A DNA stretch of 47,360 nucleotides from Inquilinus limosus (GCF_002195995.1 NZ_NHON01000049.1:290-47649); one strand, 5' to 3'; shown: positions 26,207-36,023, numbered from the stretch's first letter. The notes: a model not told the origin generated them from the sequence alone. Numbers and translations: made by a program.

Positions 26207-27516
26207 GAGCGCAATTCCTTCGGATCGATGACTGCCACCTCGGGGATCGGGACGATAAACTTCCCGCCCCATTCGGCGACATGGCGCATCTGCTGGACGA
26301 TCTCGGCCTTCAGGTTCCAGGGCAGGATCAGGATGTAGTCGGGCCTGGCCGTGTCGATCGCCTCCACCGGATGGATCGGGATGCGCATGCCCGGGGTGTA
26401 GTGGCCCTGCTTGTACGGGTTGCGATCGACCGTGAAATCGAGGAAGTCGGTGCCGATACCGCAGTAGTTCAGCAGGGTGTTGCCCTTGCCCGGCGCCCCG
26501 TAACCGCAGATGGTCTTGCCCGCGGTCTTCGCCTCGATCAGGAAGGACAGCAGCCGCCGCTTCGTCTGGCGGACCTGCTCGGCGAAGGAGGCGTAGGTCG
26601 CGACGTCGCGGAAGCCCAGGCGCTGCTCGCGGGCCAGCAGGTCCGGGACGCTCTGGGCGGTTGGCCGGGCCGAACCGGCATGAGCCAGGTACACGCGGAG
26701 GGAGCCGCCATGGGTCGGAAGCTCCTCCACATCGATCAGCCGCAGCCCGTGGCGGGCCGCCATCCGCTCGATCGTGGTCAGCGAGAAGTACGAGAAGTGC
26801 TCGTGGTAGATCGTGTCGAACTGGTTCTCCGCCATCAGCCGTTCGAGATGCGGGAACTCCAGCGTGATCACGCCTTCCGGCTTCAGCAGCCGGGCCAGCC
26901 CGGAGACGAAGTCGTTGAGGTCCGGAACCTGGGCCAGCACATTGTTGCCGATGATGAGGTCGGCCTGCTTGCCCGCCGCGGCGAGCGTGCCGGCCAGCTC
27001 ATGGCCGAAGAAGTCGACGCAGGTCGGAATGCCCTTCTCGATCGCCACCTTGGCAACGTTGGCCGCAGGCTCGACCCCGAGCACGGGAACGTCGAGCGGC
27101 CGGAAATGCTGCAGCAGATAGCCGTCATTGCTGGCGATCTCGACGGCGAGACTGTCCGGCCCAAGCCCGAGCCGCTGCTGGATCATGCCGCAATAGGCCC
27201 GGGCATGTGCGACCCAGCTGGTCGAATAGGACGAGAAATAGGCATATTCGCGAAAGATGTTCTCCGGGCTCACATACTCCCTCAGCTGGACCAGGAAGCA
27301 GTCGCCGCACACCAGCACGTTGAGGGGAAAATGCGGCTCCATCTCATCGAGCTGCTCAGGGGCGATGACGGTCTGGCAGAGCGGAGAGGACCTGAGGTCG
27401 ACGAACACATGCTCAAGCTGGCCGCCGCAGAGGCGGCATCGGGCGGCGTGATCGTTCCGCGCGTCGGATGCCCCATCGATGGCACCACGTGATGCGTCGA
27501 GTAACTGAACATTCAT
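26203..27516 (-). CDS. Class I SAM C-methyltransferase for NDP-sugars
   Basis: Cytoplasmic methyltransferase of 437 residues with the three-part layout of sugar C-methyltransferases. A zinc-finger-like N-terminus comes first: CRLCGG and then CGDC (Methyltransf_13 type). The SAM-binding fold has VEIASNDGYLLQHF at about 120-135. The C-terminal Methyltransf_14-type domain has GYGAPGKGNTLLNYCG and VDRNPYKQGHYTPG. The conserved catalytic region includes YHEHFSYFS. It would add a methyl carbon to an NDP-keto-sugar, giving a branched sugar. ATG 27516 has AGGGAG upstream and replaces a longer frame to 27558. It is followed, with overlaps, by nucleotidyltransferase and PIG-L genes. Confidence 0.9.
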   Translation of the reverse strand: MNVQLLDASRGAIDGASDARNDHAARCRLCGGQLEHVFVDLRSSPLCQTVIAPEQLDEMEPHFPLNVLVCGDCFLVQLREYVSPENIFREYAYFSSYSTSWVAHARAYCGMIQQRLGLGPDSLAVEIASNDGYLLQHFRPLDVPVLGVEPAANVAKVAIEKGIPTCVDFFGHELAGTLAAAGKQADLIIGNNVLAQVPDLNDFVSGLARLLKPEGVITLEFPHLERLMAENQFDTIYHEHFSYFSLTTIERMAARHGLRLIDVEELPTHGGSLRVYLAHAGSARPTAQSVPDLLAREQRLGFRDVATYASFAEQVRQTKRRLLSFLIEAKTAGKTICGYGAPGKGNTLLNYCGIGTDFLDFTVDRNPYKQGHYTPGMRIPIHPVEAIDTARPDYILILPWNLKAEIVQQMRHVAEWGGKFIVPIPEVAVIDPKELRS

Positions 27517-27827
27517 CCCAATCTCCCTGCGCCCGTTCCGATATCGAGAGACCGCCAATGTGAGAACTGTGAATTAAGGCCAGCCCCAATCCACTGATTT
27601 TCAGAAATTGTTCTTTTTGCGCGCACGACAAAGGAACTGCCACCATCGCCCCAAGAACAATATCAACCAATGAGAGTCGAATGATCACGTCATCAAGATT
27701 GAGTTGCCGGCTATCGATCCGGATACCTGATCACGATTATTCGCCCCACCACTGGCCGGCTCAAGTGATGCATTCGATCGGGCGGCTACCACCAAATGGG
27801 TACGGCGGAGAAGCCACCTGGACCCGA
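27517..27827. other. AT-rich intergenic gap inside the minus-strand run
   Basis: About 310 bases between the Wzx stop and the methyltransferase start, with no gene. Positions about 27540-27730 are AT-rich. This probably contains a promoter for the methyltransferase-nucleotidyltransferase-PIG-L-YdcF unit, separating it from wzx. Confidence 0.5.
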
Positions 27828-29426
27828 TTATCCGGGAGGGATCGGCGGCGGCTCCACCTGGCTCCGGCCGGCATACCGGCGCCGGCGCAGGGCGGCGCGC
27901 AGGGCGCCGGCGACCTGGGACCGGTTGGCCGGGCTCAGGCCGAACAGCCACAGGCTGGCCAGGCACACGCCCCCTCCGACGGCAGCACCGGCCAGCAGCC
28001 GGTCGAAGGCGCTCGGCAGCAGCGATCCGCCCGCCACCGCCATCGTGGCGAGATAGGTCGCCAGGGAGATCGGCAGCAGCGGTAGGAGGCAGGTCCGGCC
28101 ATAGGTCGCCATCGATACCTGCAGCCGCCGCAAGCCGTCGCGCAGGACGATCCAGTTGGTCGTCAGCAGCTGGGCCAGCAGCGTGGCCAGGGCGGCGCCG
28201 AGCAGTCCCAGATGCGGCACCAGTCCCCAGGACAGGAGGAGGGCCAGCCCGCCCGCCAGCAGGAAGGGAACGGCGTAAACCTCGTTCTCGGTCGCCCGGG
28301 CGAAGGTGAGGACCGCGTTCTGCTGGACGCACAGCACGAACATGACGCCCAGGGCGGTCAGCACCGGGAAGCCCGCGAAGTGGTCGGGGCCGATCCAGAC
28401 GCCGATGAGGTCCCGGCCCACGACCAGAAGCGTCGCCACGCCCGAAACCATCAGGATCAGGGTGATCCGGAGGCTGCGCAGCACGATCTCGTGGATCTCC
28501 TCCATCGTGCCGCTGTGCCAGAGCTGGCTGACATAGACGCTGGACGTCTGGCCCAGGGCCAGGGCCAGGATCGCGAGGTTGTGCAGCAGCGTGTAGACGG
28601 CGTAGTAGGCCGGCACCTGCGCCGTGTCGACATAGAGCGCGATGAAGTACTGGTCCGTCTTGAACAGCACGGCGAAGCCGACAGCCGTCAACCATGACCG
28701 GATCGCCGGCGCCATCATGCCGCGCATCAACGCCCCGTCCCAGCGGCCGGGCACCGAGAACAGGTGCGGCTGCCGGCGCTGGACATAGAGGCGCAGCGAC
28801 AGGCGGACGGCGACGCCGCCGATCGCCGAGACGATCGCGAGCCAGAGCAGGCCGCCGCCGGCCAGCACCACCACCATCTGCGCCAGCAGGGTCGCGATCC
28901 CGACCGCGGTGGAGGCGATGGTGCCGGCGGCGACGTAGCCCAGGCCAGTGGCCAGCGCCGTCCACAGGCCGGACCAGGCCATGGTGGCGTAGCCGAGGCA
29001 CAGAAGGATCCAGGCGATCCACGCCGTGGTCGGCGAGACCTGCCGCAGCTCCAGATTCCAGAGATACAGGCTGCCCAGCGCGAAGGTGACGACAAACACG
29101 CCGATGGACACGAAGCGGTAGGCGATGCGCCCGGATGCCAGCATGTCCGCGAGGTCGCGCCGCGACTCCCCGTCCAGAGGCCGGTCGGGTCCGGACAGGC
29201 TTCGGCCCGCCACGAAGGCGATCCGCCGGGTGATGGTGGGGGTGAGGCCGGCCTCCATGAGGATGCTGAGGAAGATCGTGCTCTGGCCGAGAACCAGCCA
29301 GAGGCCGAGCTCCTCGGCGTTCATCGCATGGAACATGATCGGCAGGATCAGGAGATTGAGCCCGATCCGGATCACCTGGCTGAGCCACGAGGCCGAAACG
29401 GCGAAGGCGATCTTCCGGCCGATCAC
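27828..29426 (-). CDS. Wzx-type oligosaccharide flippase
   Basis: Inner-membrane protein of 532 residues with 12-14 hydrophobic segments, in the MOP-superfamily polysaccharide-transport branch. The N-terminus (FAVSASWLSQVIRIGLNLLILP) has the Wzx-like first helix, and AVYTLLHNLAILALALGQ lies in the middle. The C-terminal tail of about 30 residues is basic and cytoplasmic. It moves the lipid-linked repeat across the inner membrane. The start is GTG at 29426 with GGAGAA about 7 bases upstream. Position among glycosyltransferases and methyltransferases, with one Wzy candidate elsewhere in the locus, supports the flippase role. Confidence 0.9.
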   Translation of the reverse strand: MIGRKIAFAVSASWLSQVIRIGLNLLILPIMFHAMNAEELGLWLVLGQSTIFLSILMEAGLTPTITRRIAFVAGRSLSGPDRPLDGESRRDLADMLASGRIAYRFVSIGVFVVTFALGSLYLWNLELRQVSPTTAWIAWILLCLGYATMAWSGLWTALATGLGYVAAGTIASTAVGIATLLAQMVVVLAGGGLLWLAIVSAIGGVAVRLSLRLYVQRRQPHLFSVPGRWDGALMRGMMAPAIRSWLTAVGFAVLFKTDQYFIALYVDTAQVPAYYAVYTLLHNLAILALALGQTSSVYVSQLWHSGTMEEIHEIVLRSLRITLILMVSGVATLLVVGRDLIGVWIGPDHFAGFPVLTALGVMFVLCVQQNAVLTFARATENEVYAVPFLLAGGLALLLSWGLVPHLGLLGAALATLLAQLLTTNWIVLRDGLRRLQVSMATYGRTCLLPLLPISLATYLATMAVAGGSLLPSAFDRLLAGAAVGGGVCLASLWLFGLSPANRSQVAGALRAALRRRRYAGRSQVEPPPIPPG

Positions 29427-29529
29427 GGGCGTTCTCCGGGTGGCGACGGCAAGATCCCGGCCGCGCGGGATGAGAGGGCGGACGGCCCGGCGATGCGCCG
29501 GCGGCGATCAAAGGGATAGCCGGGCATGG

Positions 29530-30708
29530 CTACAGGCACTGCAGCTCAGGGGCACACCCCTGGGCCTGCAGCATCTTCCGGATCTCGTCGCGGTAGACGG
29601 AGTTCATGACCACCACCAGGTCGGGCGGCGTCGTGGACAACTCGTCGGGCGATATGATCTCGTGGCCCGTGGCCGGCAGGTAGCGGCCGTGGCGGAACGG
29701 GTTGATGTCCACGACCGAGGCCACCTCGCCGTTGAGGCCCACCGTGGTCAGGAAAGCGACGGCCTTCGAGCCCGACCCCCAGAGCACCGTCCGCCGGCCC
29801 GACGCAGCCGCCTCCGTCAGTTGCTCGCGCCAGGTTGCGATCGTGGCCCCGACGCCCTGCCGGAACGCCTCGGCCCATTGCCGGGTCTCCGCCACCGCCG
29901 CCTGGCCGGCCGGGACCGGCACTGGCGCGCTCGCCGGCCGGGCTTCGATCATCAGGTACTGGCCGTCATAGTCGGTCCAGACGCGGTCCACGGCGAAGCC
30001 GCAGCGCCGGAAGAGGCCCGACAGGCTGTGCGCCGTGAAGTAGGAGCAGTGCTCGTAGTAGACGTCCCAGAACGCCTCGTCCTGCAGGACCAGCTTGGCG
30101 TTAGGCACCTGGAAGAAGACGCAGGTGCCCTCCTGCCCGTCGAGGGCACGGCGGACCATGCCGACGAAGCGGCCGACATCCGGGATGTGCTCGAGCGTCA
30201 TCTTGCAGCACAGGAAGTCGCAGGCGACGGGCCCGGTCGTCTCGTCGAAGAGCTCGCGGAGGAACCGGGCGCGCCCGGCCGTGGCATCGCCGAGGCGGCC
30301 CGGCACGAAGGTGGGGTCGTAGCCGATTCCTTCATTATCCCCGAGCCGGCACAGCAGAGCGAGAAACTCGCCCTTGCCGCAGCCGATCTCGATCACGCGC
30401 TTGCCGTGAAGGTCGTGCCGGGCGATCAGGTCGCGGGCGAGACGTTCGTGGAAGGCGTTGAAGGTCGGGGAGAAGCCCTGGGTCTCTTCATAGGATTCCG
30501 AGTAAACCGTCCGCGACGCCTCCCAGGCGGCGTTGAAGATGAAGCCGCAGCCCGGGCAGAGGCACAGCCGCAGCGGGGCGACCGGGAAGGCCAGGGCCGC
30601 CTCCCGGTCGTTGATCAGCAGGCAGCTGTTGGTCGGGATCGCGGGCAGGTCATAGAACGAGGCGCCGACCTTGTCGCCGCAGGCGGGGCAAGCGGACTCA
30701 ATGGTCAT
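29530..30708 (-). CDS. Second C-methyltransferase-type SAM enzyme
   Basis: SAM-dependent methyltransferase of 392 residues with the same layout as the gene at 26203: CPACGD and CPGCGF zinc ligands near the N-terminus, VIEIGCGKGEFLALL (about 107-121) as the SAM motif, and KMTLEHIPDVGRFV and YYEHCSYFTAHSL in the core. The C-terminal domain has VLWGSGSKAVAFLTTVG and VDINPFRHGRYLPATG. The two proteins are paralogous in design but not near-identical. Substrate unknown; a nucleotide-linked keto-sugar is likely. ATG 30708 has AAGGAA upstream. It lies between the GT2 and flippase genes. Confidence 0.88.
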   Translation of the reverse strand: MTIESACPACGDKVGASFYDLPAIPTNSCLLINDREAALAFPVAPLRLCLCPGCGFIFNAAWEASRTVYSESYEETQGFSPTFNAFHERLARDLIARHDLHGKRVIEIGCGKGEFLALLCRLGDNEGIGYDPTFVPGRLGDATAGRARFLRELFDETTGPVACDFLCCKMTLEHIPDVGRFVGMVRRALDGQEGTCVFFQVPNAKLVLQDEAFWDVYYEHCSYFTAHSLSGLFRRCGFAVDRVWTDYDGQYLMIEARPASAPVPVPAGQAAVAETRQWAEAFRQGVGATIATWREQLTEAAASGRRTVLWGSGSKAVAFLTTVGLNGEVASVVDINPFRHGRYLPATGHEIISPDELSTTPPDLVVVMNSVYRDEIRKMLQAQGCAPELQCL

Positions 30709-30759
30709 GGCCGGTTCCTTCGAGCCGGGCGCCCGTGTCGCCGGCCCGGATGGCGCCTC

Positions 30760-31758
30760 TCATTTCGGCACCCCGGAGCCGGGCCGGATCCGCGCTGTGC
30801 CGAATTCGGGCGCCTTGCGGCCCCGCAGCCAGCGCTTGACCCGCCGCCCCAGGGTCTGGATCCGAGGATCCGCCGCGGTCAGCGGCTCGATCATCAGCCG
30901 GGACAGCGTGTACCGCGTGAGGACATGGCGCAGCAGCCCGAGATACAGCCCCCGGCGCTCCGTCCGGCTGGAGACATGCTTGCGGATTGCCCGCAGGGAG
31001 TGCAGCTGAACCTGCCAGGTGGGGCAGAGATCCAGCAGACGGGCGCGGTCATTGTTGTTCCACCACCGCCAGGACGCGGCCCGGTCGATCAGGACGGCGT
31101 GGCTGAAGCGATCGGGATGGTCCCGATTCAGGAACAGCGGCTCGGGCACCAGGGCGAAGCGCCCCAGCAGCCCCAGCTCGATGCAGAGGACGACGTCCGA
31201 GCAGGAGAACGGGGCCAGCAGGCCCGTCTTGGCCATGACGTCGCGCCGGACGAGCGCGAAGACCTCCCAGCAATAGCGGGGATGCCGGACCAGCGCCGCG
31301 AAGCGCTCGGACACCCGCGGTGAGGCGGCCGGCTGGAGGCCGTCATCGCCGATGAGCTTGACCGCGCCCTTCGCATCGATGAGGCCGACCAGGGGCTGGG
31401 CCAGGATCGCGTCCGGCTGCCGATCCAGCGCGGCCACGCAGCGCTCGAGGCATTCCGGCGCCAGCAGGTCGTCATGGGCGAGCCATCGGAAGTACTCTCC
31501 CGTGGCCAGCTCGAAGGTGCGGACGAAATTGGCGCTCGCCCCCAGATTCTTGGGATTGCGGTGGTATCGGACCCGCGGATCCGCGGCGGCATAGCGGCGG
31601 CAGATCTCCTCGGTCCGGTCCGTCGACCCGTTGTCGCAGATGATCAGCTCGAAATCCGCGAAGGTCTGCGCCAGGACCGAATCGACAGCCTCGGCCAGGT
31701 AATTCTCGCCGTTGTAGACCGGGAGGCCGATCGAGACCCGGCGCCTGCTCTTGATCAT
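30760..31758 (-). CDS. Glycosyltransferase family 2
   Basis: GT-A glycosyltransferase of 332 residues. VSIGLPVYNGENYLAEAVDS is the nucleotide-binding N-terminal block, ICDNGSTDRTEEICRRY the next strand, and WLAHDDLLAPECLE carries the DxD-equivalent metal motif (HDD). A typical acceptor region follows (about 130-220), and there is a basic C-terminus without membrane helices. ATG 31758 has GAGGGA 5 bases upstream, so the frame extending to 31803 is shortened. It adds one sugar to the repeat; linkage unknown. Confidence 0.91.
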   Translation of the reverse strand: MIKSRRRVSIGLPVYNGENYLAEAVDSVLAQTFADFELIICDNGSTDRTEEICRRYAAADPRVRYHRNPKNLGASANFVRTFELATGEYFRWLAHDDLLAPECLERCVAALDRQPDAILAQPLVGLIDAKGAVKLIGDDGLQPAASPRVSERFAALVRHPRYCWEVFALVRRDVMAKTGLLAPFSCSDVVLCIELGLLGRFALVPEPLFLNRDHPDRFSHAVLIDRAASWRWWNNNDRARLLDLCPTWQVQLHSLRAIRKHVSSRTERRGLYLGLLRHVLTRYTLSRLMIEPLTAADPRIQTLGRRVKRWLRGRKAPEFGTARIRPGSGVPK

Positions 31759-31985
31759 AGCAATCCCTCGCTTTCGCCCATGGACTGAAGCCGCAACCCA
31801 CACCTCCTTCCATTGCGAGATTCTCTTGATTTATTGTCAGATAACAAAATAACAATGATCTGGCATGATCTTTATCTTTCTGACAAAATATCAGATGTCC
31901 AAAACCATCCATTCATTCCGACATCGATACCTCGAATATTCCCGAGGGGGGCCGGGGAGATGCGGCCCGCCCCCACTCGGCCAGA

Positions 31986-33056
31986 TCATTCGGCGGCGCA
32001 GGCCGAGGGTCTCTCGGCGGCCCGCCGCGCGGTGTGGCGGAGATCGTCACCGAGGACCTTGTCCGCCATCAGCTTGCGGATATGGCTGATCCGCTGGTAG
32101 CGGGGACCTTCGAACTCCTCCAGCGTCAGGCGCGAGCACCGATAGGCGGCATAGAGCTGCTCGGCTCCCCGGTGCACGTCCCATTGCGGCTGGAACTCCG
32201 GCAGGATTCGGGCGATCTTCTCGAAGCTCACCCGGTAGGACCGCTTGTCGGGCCCGGCGTCCGGCGCGATCTCCAAGCGGCAGCCGGGGACGACCTCCGC
32301 CACGATCTCGGCGATCTCCCGGATGCGGTAGTTGTGCTCGGTGCGGCCGACATTGAACGCCTGGTTGAACACCGCGCTGGTCGGAGCGCGCAGGCCGGCC
32401 AGGAAGGCGCGCGAGATGTCCTGGATGTGGACGATCGGCCGCCAGGGCGTGCCGTCGGACTTCAGATAGATCAGCCCCTTGGTCACGGCCCAGGCGACGA
32501 GGTTGTTGAGGACGATATCGAAGCGTACGCGAGGCGAGAGCCCATAGGCCGTGGCCGGACGGAAATAGACCGGACAGAAGCTGTCGTCGGCCAGCCGGGA
32601 GATGTCGCGCTCCGCCCACACCTTCGACCGCCCATAGGCTGTCACCGGGTTGAGCGCCGCGCTTTCGTCCACCATCTCGTCGCCGGCCAGGCCGTAGTTG
32701 CTGCACGACGAGGCGAACAGGAAGCGGCCGACGCCCGCCGTCTTCGCCGCCTGGGCGACATGCACGCTGCCGAGATGATTGATGCTGTAGGTGATATCGG
32801 GATTGAGGTCGCCCAGCGGATCGTTCGAGAGGGCGGCCAGATGGATCACGGCCTCGAAGCCATCGAGGTCGCGCGGCACGATGTCCCGGATGTCCTTGCG
32901 GATGTTCGGGACGTCCGCGATGTCGCCCCCGGCCTCGTAGGTGCACCGCTCATAAAGATCGCTGTCGCATCCGGTCACGCTGTGACCTGCCTGCTGCAGC
33001 ATCGGGACCATCACCGTGCCGATATACCCCCGGTGACCCGTGACCAGAACTCGCAT
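31986..33056 (-). CDS. NAD-dependent epimerase/dehydratase (extended SDR)
   Basis: Nucleotide-sugar SDR of 356 residues. It has GHRGYIG (8-14) for NAD(P) binding, [13 protein letters not shown] (about 73-85), the serine segment FASSCSNYG and Tyr/Lys in [11 protein letters not shown]. The closest familiar pattern is the SDR group that accompanies RfbF-like nucleotidyltransferases, C-methyltransferases and PIG-L proteins in surface-sugar loci, so it probably epimerises, reduces or dehydrates the sugar of that module. ATG 33056 has GAGGGAG upstream; the frame extending to 33239 is rejected. Reaction not assignable from sequence alone. Confidence 0.87.
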   Translation of the reverse strand: MRVLVTGHRGYIGTVMVPMLQQAGHSVTGCDSDLYERCTYEAGGDIADVPNIRKDIRDIVPRDLDGFEAVIHLAALSNDPLGDLNPDITYSINHLGSVHVAQAAKTAGVGRFLFASSCSNYGLAGDEMVDESAALNPVTAYGRSKVWAERDISRLADDSFCPVYFRPATAYGLSPRVRFDIVLNNLVAWAVTKGLIYLKSDGTPWRPIVHIQDISRAFLAGLRAPTSAVFNQAFNVGRTEHNYRIREIAEIVAEVVPGCRLEIAPDAGPDKRSYRVSFEKIARILPEFQPQWDVHRGAEQLYAAYRCSRLTLEEFEGPRYQRISHIRKLMADKVLGDDLRHTARRAAERPSACAAE

Positions 33057-33419
33057 CCGATGCTCCCTCGGCTTGACGGCGATGGACAGGCACTGTCGTC
33101 GAACAGGCCTCATGCCGGCTCGACGGCCTGAGTGAGAGGCTATGTCATCGGGTGACTGCCTTCCGAGAGGTCCGATCGGAGGGGACTTCGCGGCAATCGT
33201 TCGCGTTCGCCACCGCCGGATGGAGTGCCCTCCCTCCACGATTGTCCGAAGGCCTCATCGAATTCCCGGATTGGCGCACCTCTTTCGGCCGCAACGCCGA
33301 CCACGTCACACGGCCGGACGGATGACAGGATCCACGGAATGGATGAGGGCTGGCCGGTTGCAGGCATCCCGTCGTGCAGAGTCCTCGTTCCGAAGTGTCT
33401 GCCGCACGAGACCCGCGCG
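33057..33419. other. Intergenic region, no gene recognised
   Basis: About 360 GC-rich bases between the SGNH esterase stop and the epimerase start. Short open frames exist on both strands but none has protein-like features. It may hold the promoter for the epimerase gene. Confidence 0.5.
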
Positions 33420-34157
33420 TCAGCCGCCGGTGGTCTCCATGCGGACCCCGGCACCCCGCAGATACGCCTCCACCATTGCCGCCCAGCGGATATACGCCGC
33501 GGCGCTGAGGTGCAGGCCGTCCGAGGTCAGCTCGGCCGGCAGCGACCCGTCCGGGGCGAGCCCGGCATTGAGATCGAGATAGCCGCTGCCGGTCTCGGTG
33601 GCGAGCGCCCTCAAGCCCTCGTTCAGGACGCGGATCTGATCGTTGCGGCGAAAGTCCCAATGTCGCCGGATGTCGGGCCAGGCCGGGTCATCCGTGACGT
33701 AGAGGACGGACTGGACGACGACCCCTGCCCCCGTCTTCCGCAGCCCTTCGATCAGGGTCCGGAAGGGCTGCAGCAGCGCGGCCGGCGGCGTGCCGTATCC
33801 GAGGTCGTTGATCCCGACCATCACGAAGACGAGACGCGGCCGCAGCCGGATGACGGTATCGATCCGCCCCAGGATCTCGCCCACCGTGTCGCCGGATGCT
33901 CCCCGGTTGACGACATCGCGGCCGGGCAGCAGCTCGTTCCACTGCGGCGCGGCGGTGATGCTGTCGCCCAGCATCACGATGTCGGCATGGGCCGTGGGGT
34001 ACAGCCGCGACAGTTCCACGGGCAACGGATCCACGCGGTGCCGGGGCTGGATGAAGGCGACATCGGGCAGGAACCGTGCCATGACGCGCTGCGGAAGCTG
34101 GGATTCGAGCGCGACCGCGACCAGCAGGACGGCAAGGACCAGGGCCAGGATCTTCAT
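33420..34157 (-). CDS. SGNH/GDSL-family esterase, exported or membrane-anchored
   Basis: Hydrolase of 245 residues. An N-terminal hydrophobic segment (ILALVLAVLLVAVAL, 3-17) targets it to the periplasm. Catalytic blocks are clear: block I VMLGDSIT with Ser66, block II NRGASGDT with the oxyanion Gly, block III VGINDLGYG with Asn117, and block V SDGLHLS with Asp213 and His216. Such enzymes remove or transfer acyl groups, for example O-acetyl from polysaccharide. Two acetyltransferases are in the locus, so acetyl trimming is a sensible but inferred role. ATG 34157 is used; ATG 34235 would overlap the LysM gene by 7 bases and is also possible. Confidence 0.88.
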   Translation of the reverse strand: MKILALVLAVLLVAVALESQLPQRVMARFLPDVAFIQPRHRVDPLPVELSRLYPTAHADIVMLGDSITAAPQWNELLPGRDVVNRGASGDTVGEILGRIDTVIRLRPRLVFVMVGINDLGYGTPPAALLQPFRTLIEGLRKTGAGVVVQSVLYVTDDPAWPDIRRHWDFRRNDQIRVLNEGLRALATETGSGYLDLNAGLAPDGSLPAELTSDGLHLSAAAYIRWAAMVEAYLRGAGVRMETTGG

Positions 34158-34228
34158 CGCCTGTCGGTGCGGTATGCCACGTCCCTTGCCCGCGGATCCC
34201 GGCGATCCGTCGCGGCGGCGGAGGCCGT

Positions 34229-35416
34229 TCACCATCTGCTGCCGGTTGCCGCTGACGTCTGGGATGTGGGAACGGTGAGGATCTGGCCCGGATAGATCAG
34301 GTCCGGATCGCGGATCTGGACGCGGTTGGCCATGTAGATGATGGTGTAGTGGATGCCCCGCCCATACGCGCTGTGCGCGATCCGCCACAGGCTGTTGCCC
34401 GGCTGGACGACGACCTTGCCCCGGGCCAGGACGAGGTCGGCGGGGGCCGCGCGCTGGAACGGCGTCTCGGTGCGGTCGGTCACCCGGCCGTCGGCATTCA
34501 GCTGGTCGGCCCGCAGGCGATATGTGCCCGGGGCGATCGGCCAGTCCGGCGAGATCCGGAACGCGCCCGCCGCGTCGATCCAGCCTTCGCCGATCGGATG
34601 GTCGTCGAGATACAGCCGGACCAGGGCGGCAGCGGCGCCGTGACCGCTGATGATGACCGCGCCGTCTTCGCCGTAATCGATGACATCGATGGACAGGCCG
34701 GGCAGTGCCGCGGCGGCCTCATCCGGAGCCTGCAGGATGGTGGAGGCGCCGCCGGCCTTCGGAACCACGAAGACGAGCGGCTTGCCGTCGCCCTGGCCCG
34801 GTCCCGCCGCCATGCCGTCGATGGTGCCGTCGCGTGAAGGGACGATGACCAGCGCGATATCGGTGGACGTCGTCGTGCGACCGTCGCGCGTCGCACTGAG
34901 CGAAAGCTGATGGTCGCCGGGCGCGATCGGCGCCTCCGAGACGAAGACCCAGTCGCCATTGAGATCGGCATCGACCGACCCGATCGCCTCTGCGCCATCG
35001 AACAGGGTGATCCGGGCCCCGGCAGGCCCCCGCCCGGCGATCACCTGGTATCCGCTCGAATTGATCCGGATTGCGTCGAACCGCAGGAGGGTCTCGTTCG
35101 CCGCGCCCACCTCCACGCCCTGCCCGGCCTCGTGCCCGCCCGCGGCCGAAGGCGGCGGAAGCTCCAGCGAGGCCATGCGGCCACCGCTGCCGGGCAACGG
35201 CGTCGCCGCGGACGGTTCGGCCTGCCGCGGATCCGATGACTCGGTCGAGAGCCGGTATAGGATCGTGGATGACGCCGGAAAGATCGTGAGCACAGCGCCA
35301 TAGATCAGGAGAGCGTGTTTCACCTTGGATCCGCCCAGATGAGGCGCCGAACCAGCCGGCTCCGCGCGGCCACTCGAATTCCGATAAGAAATTCCCGGAT
35401 CCGGTCTCGCGAGCAT
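34229..35416 (-). CDS. Membrane-anchored LysM-domain protein with Ig-like repeats
   Basis: Protein of about 395 residues with one hydrophobic segment near the N-terminus (LLIYGAVLTIFPASSTILY). Beta-rich Ig-like stretches follow: IAGRGPAGARITLFDGAEAIG...WVFVSEAPIAPGDHQLSLSA, then a second at ISGHGAAAALVRLYLDDHPIGEGWID. A C-terminal LysM domain (VVVQPGNSLWRIAHSAYGRG...IYPGQILTVP) should bind peptidoglycan glycan. The layout matches LysM proteins common in alphaproteobacteria. Start is uncertain: ATG 35416 has GGGGAG close upstream, but GTG 35323 puts the helix right at the N-terminus and ATG 35473 is also open. It is first in the long minus-strand run and probably anchors part of the export or assembly apparatus to the wall (inferred). 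Confidence 0.82.
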   Translation of the reverse strand: MLARPDPGISYRNSSGRAEPAGSAPHLGGSKVKHALLIYGAVLTIFPASSTILYRLSTESSDPRQAEPSAATPLPGSGGRMASLELPPPSAAGGHEAGQGVEVGAANETLLRFDAIRINSSGYQVIAGRGPAGARITLFDGAEAIGSVDADLNGDWVFVSEAPIAPGDHQLSLSATRDGRTTTSTDIALVIVPSRDGTIDGMAAGPGQGDGKPLVFVVPKAGGASTILQAPDEAAAALPGLSIDVIDYGEDGAVIISGHGAAAALVRLYLDDHPIGEGWIDAAGAFRISPDWPIAPGTYRLRADQLNADGRVTDRTETPFQRAAPADLVLARGKVVVQPGNSLWRIAHSAYGRGIHYTIIYMANRVQIRDPDLIYPGQILTVPTSQTSAATGSRW

Positions 35417-36023
35417 CGTCTCCCCGGCGCCGCCTATAACCAGATACAGCGAATATCTATCTGCTTCTCTCATGATAAGAGAGAAAATTTCTAAGCATGA
35501 GTACCTCTTTTGTAGATATAGTCGACGGGATATCGCGCTTTCTGCTTTGGTCGAATCAACACCAGAGCGAAGATCGACATCAAGGCGACGGCAGAGACAG
35601 CCCTGATACCGGCAGCAAAGAACATATCCCGGCAGGTCCGGCGCCTTCCCCGCCCACAACCGGACAACGGCGTGAGGCGACCGCCGTCAAACGGCTATCC
35701 CGACTTAAAGCTTTCGACCAATTCCATCCATTCGATGCACGGTCCGTTCAATCCCACACTTCTACCAACGCCTGCTACAGCACGTATTTTCAGGATTTTC
35801 TTTATTCTTTCTGTCTATCCGGCTGATCCTTATCCGATTTTCGAGCACCACTTCACATCCTAAATGATAGATGGATCATTTTCTGCATTTTTGGACAAAA
35901 TTGCAAAAAATTTCTCCGATCTCGGAACAAAATCCCAATCGGAGCCGAGCTCTTTAGTACCGGTGCACCGGCCTCCGTTTCTTGGCCAACGGCGCCGCCC
36001 TTTTTTCATTCTATGAGGAAACG
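35417..36023. promoter_or_regulatory. AT-rich divergent promoter region (LysM / RTX)
   Basis: About 600 bases between divergent genes, mostly AT-rich with T and A runs from about 35440 to 35940. It must carry promoters for the minus-strand EPS unit and the plus-strand RTX gene. The inverted repeat at 35914-35944 lies 80-110 bases before the RTX start. No gene is recognised in it. Confidence 0.6.
35914..35944. repeat. Inverted repeat upstream of the RTX gene
   Basis: CTCCGAT and ATCGGAG are perfect 7-base arms with a 17-base spacer; inside/outside them CTCGG and CCGAG form an overlapping second pair. It could be an operator or a leader hairpin. Binding protein unknown. Confidence 0.35.
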
